A stretch of DNA of 64,000 nucleotides from the NCBI GenBank assembly GCA_030549495.1, contig JAUIRK010000106.1, positions 1,321,001-1,385,000 on the forward strand, written 5' to 3'. Positions 45,361 to 56,933 of this stretch are shown piece by piece. The notes under the pieces are model-generated. The model searched no databases. It was not told the DNA's origin and saw only the letters and a program-made list of their open reading frames with translations. The stretch is from Nectonema munidae (Eukaryota > Nematomorpha > Nectonematoida > Nectonematidae). The position numbers were made by a program, and so were the translations under genes. Position 1 is the stretch's first letter. The number at the start of each line of letters is the position of its first letter.

Positions 45361-45851
45361 AGAAGGAAAGTGCCTAAGAGAACTAAAGAAGTATAAAAAT
45401 CTGTAAAAATAAAGCTTTTTAGTTGAAGGATAATAAAGACAAATCAAATCAACAGTGTATTCTACTCCTTTAAATTGGGTATCAATATAGGCTAATGAAG
45501 TAGAAGAAAGTTTTAATTATCTTTATTAATTTAATTTAACAGAATTAACATTTATATTCTCACACCGAGTAGCTAACACTGCACTCGACATTATGCCACT
45601 TCTTCTGTTGAAGAAGGTCATTTAACTTAATTCAAAAATAAATAACACAGAAAAAACAGTGTCAATGCGTATTGTGTGAAATTCTTCCTACCGTGCATGC
45701 ACCTATTTTGTTCAAAGTGGGCATAATAGTAAATGATGCTTATAAAGTTTGCTGATTCATCTTCGGATCTTTTCAATACTCCAATTTTATTGCAAAGAAA
45801 TGAAAGAACACCTTCTCAAATATTACCGCCATCTCAAAATTCTTCTACCAG

Positions 45852-46253
45852 CAGTGGCGTAACTAGGTGGGGGCGGTCCGCCCCGGGCGGCACATTTTTA
45901 GAGGCGGCATATTTTGAAATCACTCATATATTGCAATCAATATGATATAAGATCTTTATAACAGTTTGTGTTATAAGAGATTTTCATTTGACAAACACAA
46001 AAAAACATGCATACGAAGTTATTGAAGAGTTTGCTAACAAAAAAGCTAGAAAAGTTCATCTATAAAAAGTTGAAAATGAATATTTGTATGTAATTAAATA
46101 AATTTTCCAGTTTTTTTTATTTTCATATTAAAGCATTATTTTCTATTACAAGCATTTATATAAAACTAATTTCTAAATAAATAAAGTTTTAAAATAAAAA
46201 GGGGCGTCAAATTTATGACCCGCCCGAGCGGCAATTCTCATGGTTACGCCACT
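45852..46253. mobile_element. MITE with GTGGCGTAAC ends
   Basis: The left end is CAGTGGCGTAACTAGG followed by a GGGGCGGTCCGCCCCGGGCGG palindrome-like stretch. The right end is GGTTACGCCACT with CCGCCCGAGCGG inside. The flanks ACCAGC and ACCTGC are similar and may be an eroded duplication. The interior is AT-rich and has no transposase. The family is probably hAT. Confidence 0.7.
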
Positions 46254-46315
46254 ACCTGCAAAATTTATTTCATATGGGCATACGCATAACCGCACCGCAC
46301 AGTACTCTAGTAGGC
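46254..46315. mobile_element. hAT terminus remnant
   Basis: GCATACGCATAACCGCACCG followed by CACAGTACTCT resembles, in inverted form, the right end of the 44519-45096 element (CAGGACTCT). It is probably one end of a related copy into which the preceding MITE inserted. The other end was not located. Confidence 0.4.
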
Positions 46316-46929
46316 ATTAGGGTCAAAAAGTTTGAGAAAACTTTGCTCTAACAAAAAATATTCTAGCAAGCTACCATTATCCCCTAGCTGAAAAGTTCAA
46401 AGAAGAATCTAGAAGTTAGACATTTTATGCTTGGAAAAGTGGCATAAAATTTTATTCGTAGGACAAAACCCCGTAAACGTTAAATGAATATCCAAAATAA
46501 TGCTTTAAAGCCCTAGATTAAAGGCAATGCAGTGCTTCACCATAAATGAGCAATGAGATTTTGCGTACGCCATGGCCGAATTTCTTAGGCCACAATATCG
46601 ATATGTGGCGCTTTTTTCTATTGGACGAAATTTGTATGCAGCTTGAATGAAAATTGAAATACAGTAAAACTTCTTCTGAACATATCCAAAATAGAACGAT
46701 TTATTGTGATTGAGTAGTAATTTCTAATCATTTCTTCAATAAAGACCTTGTATCTAAAAAGTGAGAGATGGCCTTAAGCTCAGTATTTTTGAGCAAAAAG
46801 GAGGTTTTTTGTCATTGAACTTCTAAGATAATCTAAATAGCTTGATAAATAGTAATAAGTTACTTATTAAGTTAAAAAGTAATAAAATTAATAAAATGTA
46901 CTAGTAATTATCATACCTTTTTAATTTCG

Positions 46930-47165
46930 AAACAGGAATCTCGATGTTTAGATGAAGTTATTAGTAATATCGATCCATGTGCAAAATGCGGGAAAAGTTA
47001 TGAGAAATGCCATTCAGTGTAGTTTATGCAAGATGTGGGTCCATAAAAGATGTTCAGGTGTGCGTGGTGCGCTTATAAAGGTTACAAATTTTGTTTGTTG
47101 TATTTGCAAAGAAGAGAAAATTGATGAAGAAAATGAAAATACGGTCATATTTGGGAGACAAAATT
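46930..47165 (+). pseudogene. LINE-type PHD-like finger fragment
   Basis: Two overlapping frames encode IDPCAKCGK and then MRNAIQCSLCKMWVHKRCSG, VRGALIKVTNFVCCICKEE. This gives the Cys4-His-Cys3 pattern of the PHD-like finger found before the endonuclease in some CR1/Jockey-like LINEs. The change of frame and absence of any flanking reverse transcriptase suggest a short relic. Confidence 0.5.
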
Positions 47166-47169
47166 AATG

Positions 47170-49022
47170 TTGTATCGGTACTCAATCAGGTATTCAAAAT
47201 GATGATAGAAATTTGAAACGCTAATTTTTAAAGTATGGATGGTAAATTTTAGTTGTAAAGTATTTTACGTACTTATCTAATAACTTCAGGATGAAAATTT
47301 TTCCTTTGCTCTTGAGGATTAAAGCAGATAATAAAGTAACACAAACACTTCTTTCAAATCTCTTTGCTGGTATTCAAAATAAAGTTAGTGTGATCCTGAA
47401 TATGGAAAATATTTCATTTTAATATATAAAAAATTCAAATAAATTTAAAAATTTATATATAATTTTGTTTTTTTGAATGTATATTGATATTATTAAAATT
47501 AATTTTATTTAGAAACAATTTCTCAATTACAAAAAAATTTAAAAAGCAAAGCCTAATCACGTTTTATTAAAGGATAAAAATACAAATTTTAATAAATTTT
47601 ATTAAAAGATTAAAAAAAATAGGCGTGATTGCGGAGTCGAAGGGAAAATATCCCACTGTGACTCGATGTACGCATAAAAAGCAGACTTCGACTCTAAATA
47701 CTTGGAAATTTAAAATATTTAAAGAAAGCTCCTACTTTTTGGCTTCACAGGGCGATTCCATTTTCTTTTAAAAATCAAACTTTTCATTAATTAAGATATA
47801 TAAAAAAATTGAATACACACTTCCACTCGGACTCCTATCCATTTAAAATCTCATACCCGGCTTACTCCTGACACTGCAACCATGATGAAAAGTGTTTGTG
47901 TAAAAGTTATTAAATTGTGTGAAATGCTATAGTTTGAAATTTTTTGCCTGGAAAATAGGAATAACAAAGGTATCACGACTTCCACTTTACAACTAAAGTT
48001 AATCATCTCTAATTTCTGTTTTGAAGTTGAAAGGGTGCAGTATTCAGGGGTGCGGAGCATATGGAGTGACACTTCTTGAATAGAAGTCGGAAGCGAAGAG
48101 TTTGTGTATTAGAGGTAACTATTTGGAGACGGATATTTTCCCATATATTTAGTAGGATAGTATTTTCAGTTAATTATAGTCTTTATTCAGAGAATACATA
48201 GATACTAGTACTTACTAAAATTTCCAGTAAAAGCAACTATTTGCGGCAGAACATGTCAAGCGCAATTTTGTCCTGACTAAAGAAGATCTTTTACAGTTTG
48301 TATAAATGCTTTTACCATTCTATTTTCTTAACCGGTTATCTATCGGTCATACCTTAAATATTCGTAAATAATTTTTAAATCTACTGATATCAAGGCCTAA
48401 TCAATATATTTGGCATATTTTAAAGTATTTTTATTCAGTAACTTTTGCAAAACAAGGTGTCCTCATATGGGGATACTGGAAAAATAAGAAAAAAAATTAA
48501 TTTAAACAATAAATATAAAAACAAGTATTTCATGTGATATACTTCAAAACGTTCAACACAAAGGGTAGTATCGCATTTTCGCAATATGTTCTTGGGTTTT
48601 TTCCTGCAAAATCATAAGCCTATTATATTTTTTCTCTTTCAAATTATATGGTTTTTTTTTTATCATTTTGCTCTTACGATTAGAATATACGTAAACTTTC
48701 CAAGCGTTTATTTCAGACATACCCAGCATTCTTGTAATAAGATACGAGATTCTTATAATAAGAGTAATATACGATTCGATATATAGAGTAGTATCTCCAT
48801 TTTAAATGCCTTTTCTTTTTGCCAATGAATGCAGAAAGGATAAAAAGAAAATGGGTATCTTTATTTTCATCAAATAACTTAAAATTAAATCCTTTTGTTG
48901 CACTTTTTTATATATATAATATTTATGTAATTAAATAGATGGGGATTGATAAGTTGGAGTATGTATGTGTATAAAGATAGAGAAAGTGTGATTCTGCTTC
49001 ACGCTCCATAACACTTTGGAGG
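47170..49022. other. no supported gene
   Basis: AT-rich. Between 47620 and 47880 phrases such as GCGGAGTCGAAGG, CACTCGGACTCC and GCTTACTCCTGACACTGC look like the ends of a short MITE, but I could not define paired termini. From 48900 leftwards this is the 3' flank of the TMEM185-like gene. Confidence 0.3.
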
Positions 49023-49312
49023 TCAGTCGGGCTGTTCCAAACATCTATACATGGTGAGGGAAGGAGGAACTGAAAGTTTTGCGGAGGCTTTTGAAGCGCC
49101 ATTGGAACCGTGTGTTTTGAGCTTGGCCGAGGAATACCTAAATTCGACACTCTGTGGAGTAACAGTGCTTGTAGGGATAGCTGACGATATGCTTGATCTT
49201 GTAGGGTTTCTGGGCGAATAGTCTCGATAGTAGGATATGTTGCCATATTCTTGAAGTAGGGGACACATTTCCAAAAAATAGGAACAAAAATCCTTCTTGA
49301 AGCCAAACCACC
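49023..49312 (-). CDS. TMEM185-like last exon with stop codon
   Basis: A TTTGTATAG acceptor at 49313 opens the exon with GG then TGG, which would complete the WWFG motif of the family. It encodes WFGFKKDFCSYFLEMCPLLQ, EYGNISYY, a Ser/Thr-rich linker and a C-terminus ending VPPSLTMYRCLEQPD. The human protein also ends after a proline-rich stretch with MPD. Confidence 0.85.
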
Positions 49313-52300
49313 CTATACAAACATAAAAGATTAACAAAGTGTATTAGCGTTGCTTTCTCCTGACTTTTCAATTATTTGTTTCCTAGGAATATGGTTAATT
49401 CAGGATATATTACTAAGTTTCGATAGTTGACTTATTTTAGGAATAAATGAAGTAATTTGGCCTCGACCATTACTATAAGGATTATCTAAATAATATTAGT
49501 TAAAACAACTGTTTTGAACTAAATTAGATTTTCACATCTCACTCTAAAAATTCAAAAGCATATAATTATTTATAATAGAATATGCAAAAACATTTTTTTC
49601 GATCAAATTAATTTTAACTGTGGATCTCCTATCTATGACATTGAAAGATAAATTATAAAAGGCTATTCAAATCAAAACTCAAACTGAAAAATTTGTAATG
49701 CTATATTTCCTATTACATAGTTACAGCTGTTTTATATGACGTGGAATCATTCTTCAAAAATTATACAACAGAAAGTGCCTTAAACACGATTCCTCCAAAC
49801 TATGCCGAGTATGAAAGAGCTTTTTCAGCCAATAGCTTATTCATAACAAAATTGAAAACACGTGGCTTAGCGACAAAAGTATTGGTTGTTTATGCTTTCT
49901 TAAGAATTAGTAAAGTAATTAGGAAAAAATATGTTTATCACCAACGTATTTTCTAAATAAGAATATTGCAATAATTTATCACTTTGAATTTATATATTAG
50001 ATAACACTTTTATAACTTTAGGATGAATTTACCATATCCTTTACGGAAAACTTAGGGAGAGGAAGAGGCAAAAATTGATTAGATACTAGTTGAAATATCT
50101 ATTTAAATAGCTTACATACACAACAGAGCTCTTTTGCAATGCTAACACGAGAAGGACGGTGTTCGTCAATTGACGCAGTATGATTTCATTTACAAATGAT
50201 GTATCATTGCTCAAATTTAATGACTTGAATTGATACGAAGTATACACACTCGTGATCATTCATCATATCAAACATCTGTGAAGAAAAAGACTATTCTTAC
50301 TACAAAGACGATTTGCATCAATTGACGCACATTTGATTTAGTCTTTTATTTTACTTTTGTACACTACTTAGTTATTTTTGTTCTCCTTTTACTTTTATCA
50401 CTACCTTTAATTTCCCTTTTGTCCCATGTCTGATCAAGAAATTTTGAAAAAACTTAGAGATTGATTCTGACTTATCAGATGAAGAGAATTTGGACAGCCT
50501 TGAAACTGTTGAGAGTGAAGATATATTCAAATCAAAGATGAAGGTAATGAAAATGAAAGTTTACATCTTACCAAGCATTTGCAGAGCAGCAAAGATGGAT
50601 CTTTTTGGATAAGTGACGCCATTACACCTCGTGTACCGGGGCGATTTCCAAAGCATAATGTTGTGAATTTTCAACCCGGTCCCACTACTTTCGCAATCAG
50701 GCGTGTTATTCTTTTCAATGATTTTATGATTCAAATAATTCAAATGCGTACAAATGAACAAGATAAAATTTATCATGAAAAAAATTGGTTCGTTTCTTTT
50801 GAAGAACTTGAGAAATTTCTCGGACTAATAATTATTAGGTGAATTATTATAATTACACGTGGTACAATAGGAGGAAGAAACTTGCCATTTAAGAGTTTTT
50901 GGAATAGTTCGTTGTTTATAGATTTTTAGATATAATAAAAAATTTACGCTTTGATGTAAAATCCCAAAGAAGAAATTTGAAGCAAGACTGTCAAAGCTTT
51001 TATTCCATCACCTTACCCTACTGTTGATGGACAATATTACCTTGCAAGGCTCGATGTAAGTTTATACAATACATGCCAAATAAACCAGATAAGTTTCATT
51101 TGAAGTTATGGATGATAGTTGACGTGGAACATAAACATTTAAATAACGCTTTTCCTTGCGAGGGAAAAGAAAGTGAGGTAAGAAACAATGTTAGTTTACG
51201 AACGCCCATACTAATGTTAGTTACACGTCACACCTTCTTTTGGACTTCTTTGTATCGATTAAAAAAAACTTACATGGATTTTGGGGCTTGCAATTGAAGG
51301 ATAAAGAGATCAGAAGAAATAGAGAGACAAGCAAAGGCAGCATTATAATTGTGAAATGAATTGGAGTTTTGTTTTCCAGACGACTGATTAGAAGAACCTA
51401 AAATAGTTACATTAAAGTCATGAAATCAATAAAATAGCCATCATAGGATTTTTCTCGATGGCCCATGTTACTCAACCAGATTATGCACAATAAATTATAA
51501 TGGATAATTACTCATGTCGTTTGTTTTTTCTGGCATCAAATATAATTACAGTTCTTCAAAACAAATTGATTAATTTTTCCTTTTTACCCGTACAAATTGA
51601 AATTTATTTGCGATAATATTATTAAATACTTTACGTCTAGCGAAGCAGTATATTTGGCGGGATGTGTTAAGGGGATGAAAGTAGTGAGAAACCAAGGGAT
51701 AATTAACTAGTAAATTACAAATTATTATCAATAGTTTGAAGAGAATGAGTAAATACTAAAAAAGCACCAATTTTTTATTAAAAAAAACGATGAAAATATT
51801 TCAATTTTAAAGTATAATATTTTAACCATTTAAGGTGAAATGGAACACCAGTAGCGTATAAAATAAAAATCGCGCCTATTTTACTTTCAAAAATGCATTG
51901 GAAAAGATAAACAGCGGATTCGTTTTCAAAAACCTAGGCCTTTTAAAGGTTTAACTAAATTTTCTATAAAAAAAATAATGTTTTCAATTATAGTAATTAA
52001 TTATATTACTGTTTTTTTAGAAAAATATAGCTTGATTTTTGAAGAAATCTAACCTAACAAATATTATTCTATTTTTGTAAGAAGAGAGAACCATTATACT
52101 CAATAATCATAGGAATAATAACATGCTTTCTCATGGGTAAAGAAAAATATTTATTTTGATTTAAAAACCTTAATATCAAAGATAAAGCATTAGCAGTTTA
52201 ATTAGTGGGAAGGGGCATATTATCATAATTTAAAAAATGAAATCCCCTAAAAATCAATAATGAGCAAAGTATGGCTCGCGACCTAAATTTTGGTCTTGAG

Positions 52301-55300
52301 CATATTTTATGATACTCATATGCAATATATAACTGAATACACAAAATTGAAATAAAATTAAAATTATTACTTGAATGATATTTTTAAATAAATCTCAGTG
52401 GTATAATCTTTGAAAGTTATATTTAGCGAAAAAATTTTGATAAATGTATTTTGTGTGAATTAAGAATTTATTTTCAGATAGTTAAACCTGTTTTAAAGAC
52501 TACCTCTATTAGACGAGCATCTATCTGTCCATAGCGGTCAGTCAAAACAATTAATCGCGATTGAGCTTATTCCACCCTCATTAAGGAACTAAGCGTTTAC
52601 AAAGACGACTTTTGATGGTTCGCGTGATCTCTTAATACAGGTTCGACTACATGCCGTTGAAAACGCAAAAATGTGAAGAGAAACAATCTTTTACTAATGG
52701 ATTAGTGGAAGAATAGATTAGGAAGTAGGACGCAGACAATATAAAGCAGGTAATCTAATACGCGATTATGAAATTGTCATAAAAAATTCTCAACAATCTT
52801 TCAACTGATTCAGGAAAAGGAAAGCTATGGAGTAGTTAAAATCGTGAGCCAAAACAAGGAAGCAAATGTCATTGTTTTCAGGGAAGTGGACACATTGACC
52901 AAAACCAGTTATACTATTTCATGGCACATTGCTCTTGAAAGATGCGAAAACTTCCGATTTTGACTCTGGTACATAGCCAACGTGGCGATGAGTATTATAA
53001 ACATTAACTACGGCTTTGAATATGCGTGCCTGCTTATTAGTTCAATGTATAAATATGTATTTAAATAAACTTTAGTGATTTAAACAGAGAATACTCTTTC
53101 AAAATCTCAATTTATTCTTGCAGACTAATGCAAGCTCATCTCAGTGAACATCTCTATATAACGACCACTTTTAACCGATCCCTATGCTGTTCAATACGGA
53201 GAAGCGTCACCGTAACCAGCAATCACACATGTTAATTTAGTTAAAAAATAAACTATATTTTAACGCAGGCATATTCTCTACTGACGTCGGAAAATATCAT
53301 GAGATAAAGTATTGATAGTTGTTGCAAACTAGCCAAACTATTTTTCAGGACAGGGCCTCGATATCTATCAATTTGCAGGACAAGTATTGAGGAATAAGTA
53401 ATGTGATGTAACGATACTTACTTGAAAAATAAGAAAAGGAACAACTAGTAAGGAATAGGTTACACTAGCGTATATATTATTTCTTCCTCTGATGAACATG
53501 ATGCTCGGAAAGCGGATCATTGTTATTGCTAGAAAGGCAGTTGTAATGAGGTAGAAAATAGAAACACAGGATATCAGCCACAGAGGAACGAATATGAGCT
53601 GAATAGGATCAAATCATTTATGAAAAAAATATATTAAAAGCAACTTAGAAGCTTACCAACCAACTCCAGTCAATTATTTTGTCTAGTTTAAGGGGAAGAA
53701 GAATGAACTGGAAAACGTTTGCACTTAAAAATATTTCTAGCTAAAAATTAAAAGAGGTGGATGTGAATATTTATGTAAAGATATACAAAGCAAGTTAAAT
53801 GTCTGTCATGTTTTTGGAGGTGATGGGTAATTTTATTTTTATTATTTTGGTGATGTTCCATGTATAGAGAAGGAAATAAATTCTCTCCATAGACATCTGT
53901 CATTACCAAAATAATAATTTGCACAAAAAATCTTATTTAACATTACCCAAAAAATATCTATATTTGGCCAAGATTTTTAAAAGATGATCAATGATGATAT
54001 TGAAAATGAAAGCGGATTTGATAAACTTTAGCTTAAGAATTTTGTGCATCATTTTATACATTAAAGGGAAAACAATTTTCCTTCGTATACATTCCCTACA
54101 CTATATTGTGAATGCAAATATCAAATAATTGCTTTAATATATAACTTAAGAGACAATCTTTATTTTACGAGACACTGCTGTTCCATTATGCCAGAAGGGG
54201 ATAAATTAGTTTAAAAAGTATGCCTTCAAATGTCGCATGCCAAGATATATGTTTTTCAGAAATAGATTTTGAAGCTGTGAAGCTTACGTCATAAGTTAGA
54301 TCATTTTTGATGCACCAGACGGTAACGGGAAAAGAGAGGATAGAGGCAAAGATGAGTGGCACAAAGACTTGGGACCACTGATAGCGGTTGCGAGAGAGTT
54401 TGTCGCAGAGCAGTAACTCAAAAATGAGGACAAGCATTTGCAAGGCAAAGGAAAGGAGCATTGCCTTGTATTGAATGTACGATTCTGTGCTTGTTCTGGA
54501 AATCAACAAAAATATATGTTATGTTGTGACAAAATTTAAAATACCACAACTCAAATCGTTTCTCCAAATCAATTTTTACATATATTCTAAGAAAGTATAC
54601 AATTTTTAAAGGATTTTACGACCCGGTGTAAAAATCTTTTAACTTTAGTTGTAAATCAATAAATAGATCAGTGAAATTAAATCTTTCATATGCCTATTCG
54701 GTAGCCGGTTAAATGCAGCTATTTATATGCTGATTAGATTAATTATTTCCAGTGGCTGAGATTATCTGACATGATTATATTGCCTATCTCTTGCGCAGCA
54801 CTCTTCCTTCAATACGAGTTTTATCTCTCTCTGTTTCTTACTGTATTACTGAATACTCCAATGCACAAGCACACACACACATTTTTACTAGTTCTTAGGC
54901 AAGTGTAATAATAATAACGTGAAAAAGCTGACCACCTTTGAAAAACCAAGTTACTTCAAAGTCGACCGTCCAATCAGGTTGAAAAGGACATTATATTAAA
55001 GTATTGCATGATGGCGTGAGCTACTTTTAGATTTAAGGGCTTAATTTCATGGATGCGAGTAAATGCGCGTTGTCATTCCCTCGTTGTGTAATGTTGTGCG
55101 TCATATGAAGGTCGTGTCGTGAGAAGGTATGCGCCTACTTCTTATTTAGGATAAGAACTTCAGATAAAAAAGCTTAACATGCAAAAAGTTAAGTCAATAC
55201 TCTAAATTATCAACATATTATTTTTCGTGAAAAAGACTATGCGAACTTTTTTAACGCGCGAATCGCCATTAATTTACCTTCCGCGAAAATTTCTTGATTT

Positions 55301-56933
55301 ACGGTTGTTTTCGATGAATTTTATGACGAGCAAGAAAAAATAAATACAAAAGTATCAGCAGTTCACAGCGCAAAATTGCTGTAGCATTGCGGCTGAAAGA
55401 AAAGACTTTCTGTTGTTGCTCCGAACTTGTTATGCATTATGGCCACAAGTGTTGCTAGCAGGGCTAATTTCAGTGTTGCTGGCCATGTTATTTCCGCTTG
55501 AAAATCATCTTTAAAAGTCAAAGCGTGAATGATATTTTAATTTTGGGCAGTGCTATGAAAAAATAATTAAAACAATTTTGTTATTGGAATTAATCTCATG
55601 TTCACAAAACGATTTTCTGCATTCGTTTTTTTATTCTGTCGAATGCTTGGTAGTGTTCAGAAATATCTACGAATTTTAAAGTGTATAAAAACTGAAAGGC
55701 GGGTTTGGTGCAGGTTTCGAAACAAAAACTACTGGGCGAGCGAAGGTCTGATAACTGATAATGCATGCAAGTACAAAATAGAAAAATGTCAACAAATATT
55801 TACAAACGATGAAAGGGCCTAGTTTTCACTCCCCATAAAATTAAAACGTGAAAGCATTGCTGTTAGTCCTACAGAAAGGAAAACCTATCTATATAGGCAC
55901 TCTAAATCAAAAATCTCCAGCGCTCGTATATGCGAAATATGTCAGATATGGATTCATCATAAATTAAAATGAACTATAGACTAATTTTTAAGCATTTTAT
56001 AGTTAGCAACCAGGTTTTGGCATGCATCTAAACCAGTGGTTCTTAACCGAATGGGCGTGCCTGTCTACTTAGAGAGGCGCGAGTAACTTCTAACTAGTGC
56101 ATAAATGCCCCTTTATCATTACTTATTTACACGCTACCTATCTATTTTCTGTATTGAATAACTTGATGTTTTTTTTAATTTTGAGTTATAATGTCAATTA
56201 AATAAATTGAGTCATTTACTTCCATATTGTTTTCAGAATTTTATATCATGTTTTTTGTGATGTTAATTCAGTATCTCACTAATCTATATTCATTGTTAAA
56301 GAGAATATATATATTAAAAATATCTTTTATTTTCTAAAAATTTAGAAGGAAATTAAATGTGTAGATGCAAGGGGCGTGTAGAAAAAAGTTTGCTTTTAAG
56401 GGGAGAGGGGCATGATGTAAAAGGGTTGGGAGCCACTGATCAGCAAGTCTTTCTTTCTTTTGCGAATGAATTTTTCGTATGTATAAAATCTTTTTTCAAA
56501 AATTTATAAAAGATTATAATTTGTTAACTATGAATATAATATTTAGAGGGTATATAAGAGAAACAAATTTTTTAAGTTATTCTTTGTTTAAAGTTTGCTC
56601 GCTAAATTCAAAACTCATTAGACTACTTTCTTTTTATTCGCTTGACGGTAGAAATATATACAAATATAGGTATGTCAAGGCATTGCAGGCAGTTTGGACA
56701 CGTTTGAATTTAACGGTTAAAAAATAGAGATAGAGAAATCTAAAAAATATGCGAAAAAAGACTCGTTAGACTTCCACCAAACAAGGCTTCCAAAGAAAGT
56801 GCCAGCAATGACAAACGATTTCCAAATCCATAGAGGAGAAAGTATGAGCCAAATGCTCCAATTTATGTAGTGATCAAGTTGTAGGGAAAGAAAGTAAATG
56901 ACGGCGCATAGCGAAGAATAAACAAGAAATTTT
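49023..56933 (-). CDS. TMEM185-like multi-pass membrane protein gene
   Basis: Five minus-strand exons encode successive parts of a protein matching TMEM185A/B along its length: 56763-56933, 54288-54495, 53657-53740, 53422-53598 and 49023-49312 (coordinates high to low follow the transcript). Diagnostic segments are KFLVYSSLCAVIYFLSLQLD, YIQYKAMLLSFALQMLVLIF, ANVFQFILLPLKLDKIIDWS, FVPLWLISCVSIFYL and WFGFKKDFCSYFLEMCPLLQ. Splice sites and phases agree for the junctions that can be tested. The first coding exon is not seen. About 40 residues (LLVHRLDG-like to the WWFG motif) should lie in the 4.1-kb gap between 53422 and 49312, but no convincing exon was found. The cellular function of the family is unknown. 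Introns hold several transposon fragments. I infer a functional host gene, but the missing exon leaves some doubt. Confidence 0.8.
49741..49956 (+). pseudogene. hAT dimerisation-domain fragment
   Basis: The plus-strand frame reads PPNYAEYERAFSANSLFITK then LKTRGLATKVLVVYAFLRIS, which fits the ERxFS...KxR...L..FLR pattern of hAT C-terminal domains. It lies in the last intron of the TMEM185-like gene on the opposite strand. No transposon ends were identified. Confidence 0.5.
50440..51400 (+). pseudogene. piggyBac transposase fragment in intron
   Basis: An acidic start (DSDLSDEENLDSLETVESED-like, two frames) is followed by HLQSSKDGSFWISDAITPRV, FPKHNVVNFQPGPTTFAIRR and FEELEKFLGLIIIR. Later come TVDGQYYLARLD and YMPNKPDKFHLKLWMIVDVE. 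These are the N-terminal half and first catalytic region of a piggyBac transposase. The C-terminal half is missing. It differs from the 41387 element in sequence. Upstream at 50160-50340 a TCAATTGACGCA motif occurs twice and may be subterminal sequence. Confidence 0.7.
51401..53421. other. intron of TMEM185-like gene, no coding seen
   Basis: AT-rich intronic sequence. One of the missing TMEM185-like coding segments should be here or nearer to 49313. A minus-strand stretch near 53385-53300 reads ILVLQIDRYRGPVLKN, loosely like the expected LLVHRLDG segment, but it has no acceptor and I do not accept it. Confidence 0.35.
53422..53598 (-). CDS. TMEM185-like exon, 59 codons
   Basis: A CTATTCAG acceptor and a GTAAGT donor bound 177 bp, phase 0. 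It encodes LIFVPLWLISCVSIFYLITT and later FIRGRNNIYASVTYSLLVVP, ending FLIFQ. The FVPLW motif matches the repeated FVPLW/FAPIW of the family. Confidence 0.85.
53657..53740 (-). CDS. TMEM185-like exon, 28 codons
   Basis: An 84-bp exon between a TTTTTAG acceptor and a GTAAGC donor, in phase 0 at both ends. It encodes LEIFLSANVFQFILLPLKLD and KIIDWSWL, matching [20 protein letters not shown] of the human protein. It is too short to show up as an obvious open frame and was found from splice sites and similarity. Confidence 0.85.
53825..53950. repeat. long imperfect hairpin in intron
   Basis: TTATTATTTTGGTGATG on the left pairs with CATTACCAAAATAATAA on the right, with continued partial pairing through the CTCTCCATAGAC/GTATAGAGAAGG inner arms. 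The total stem is about 35 bp around a short AT-rich loop. An outer TGGGTAAT/ATTACCCA pair extends it. It lies in the intron upstream of the 84-bp exon of the TMEM185-like gene. It could be a tiny foldback MITE or a structured RNA precursor. Confidence 0.5.
54288..54495 (-). CDS. TMEM185-like exon (third and fourth membrane segments)
   Basis: A TTTCCAG acceptor lies above 54495 and a GTAAGC donor below 54288. It encodes TSTESYIQYKAMLLSFALQM, LVLIFELLLCDKLSRN and QVFVPLIFASILSFPVTVWC, ending IKNDLTYD. The open frame continues past the donor into the intron to 54186, but that extension does not match the family. Confidence 0.85.
54510..56033. other. intron of TMEM185-like gene, no coding seen
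   Basis: AT-rich intron containing an (AC)n-like run near 54870 and a short plus-strand frame (55598-55822) with no recognised domain. No transposon ends were identified. Confidence 0.35.
56034..56438. mobile_element. hAT MITE with CAGTGGTTCTTAACC end
   Basis: It starts CAGTGGTTCTTAACCGAATG and ends AAAGGGTTGGGAGCCACTG, an inverted pair typical of hAT MITEs. Inner phrases GGGCGTGCC and GGGGCGTGTAG recur near both ends. The 8-bp flanks do not match. About 405 bp, no transposase. It lies in an intron of the TMEM185-like gene. Confidence 0.75.
56763..56933 (-). CDS. TMEM185-like exon (first and second membrane segments)
   Basis: The exon follows an AAAATAG acceptor and encodes KFLVYSSLCAVIYFLSLQLD, HYINWSIWLILSPLWIWKS and FVIAGTFFGSLVWWKS. 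This lines up with the SKFLIYTCLL...PIWLWKLLVVAG region of human TMEM185. The donor could be GTCTTT at 56762 or GTCTAA at 56771; both leave phase 2, which fits the next exon. Confidence 0.8.

Noticed and set aside
53300-53400. Minus-strand ILVLQIDRYRGPVLKN stretch as the missing TMEM185-like exon
   Set aside because: Only a few residues resemble the expected LLVHRLDG segment, and there is no acceptor splice site directly upstream.
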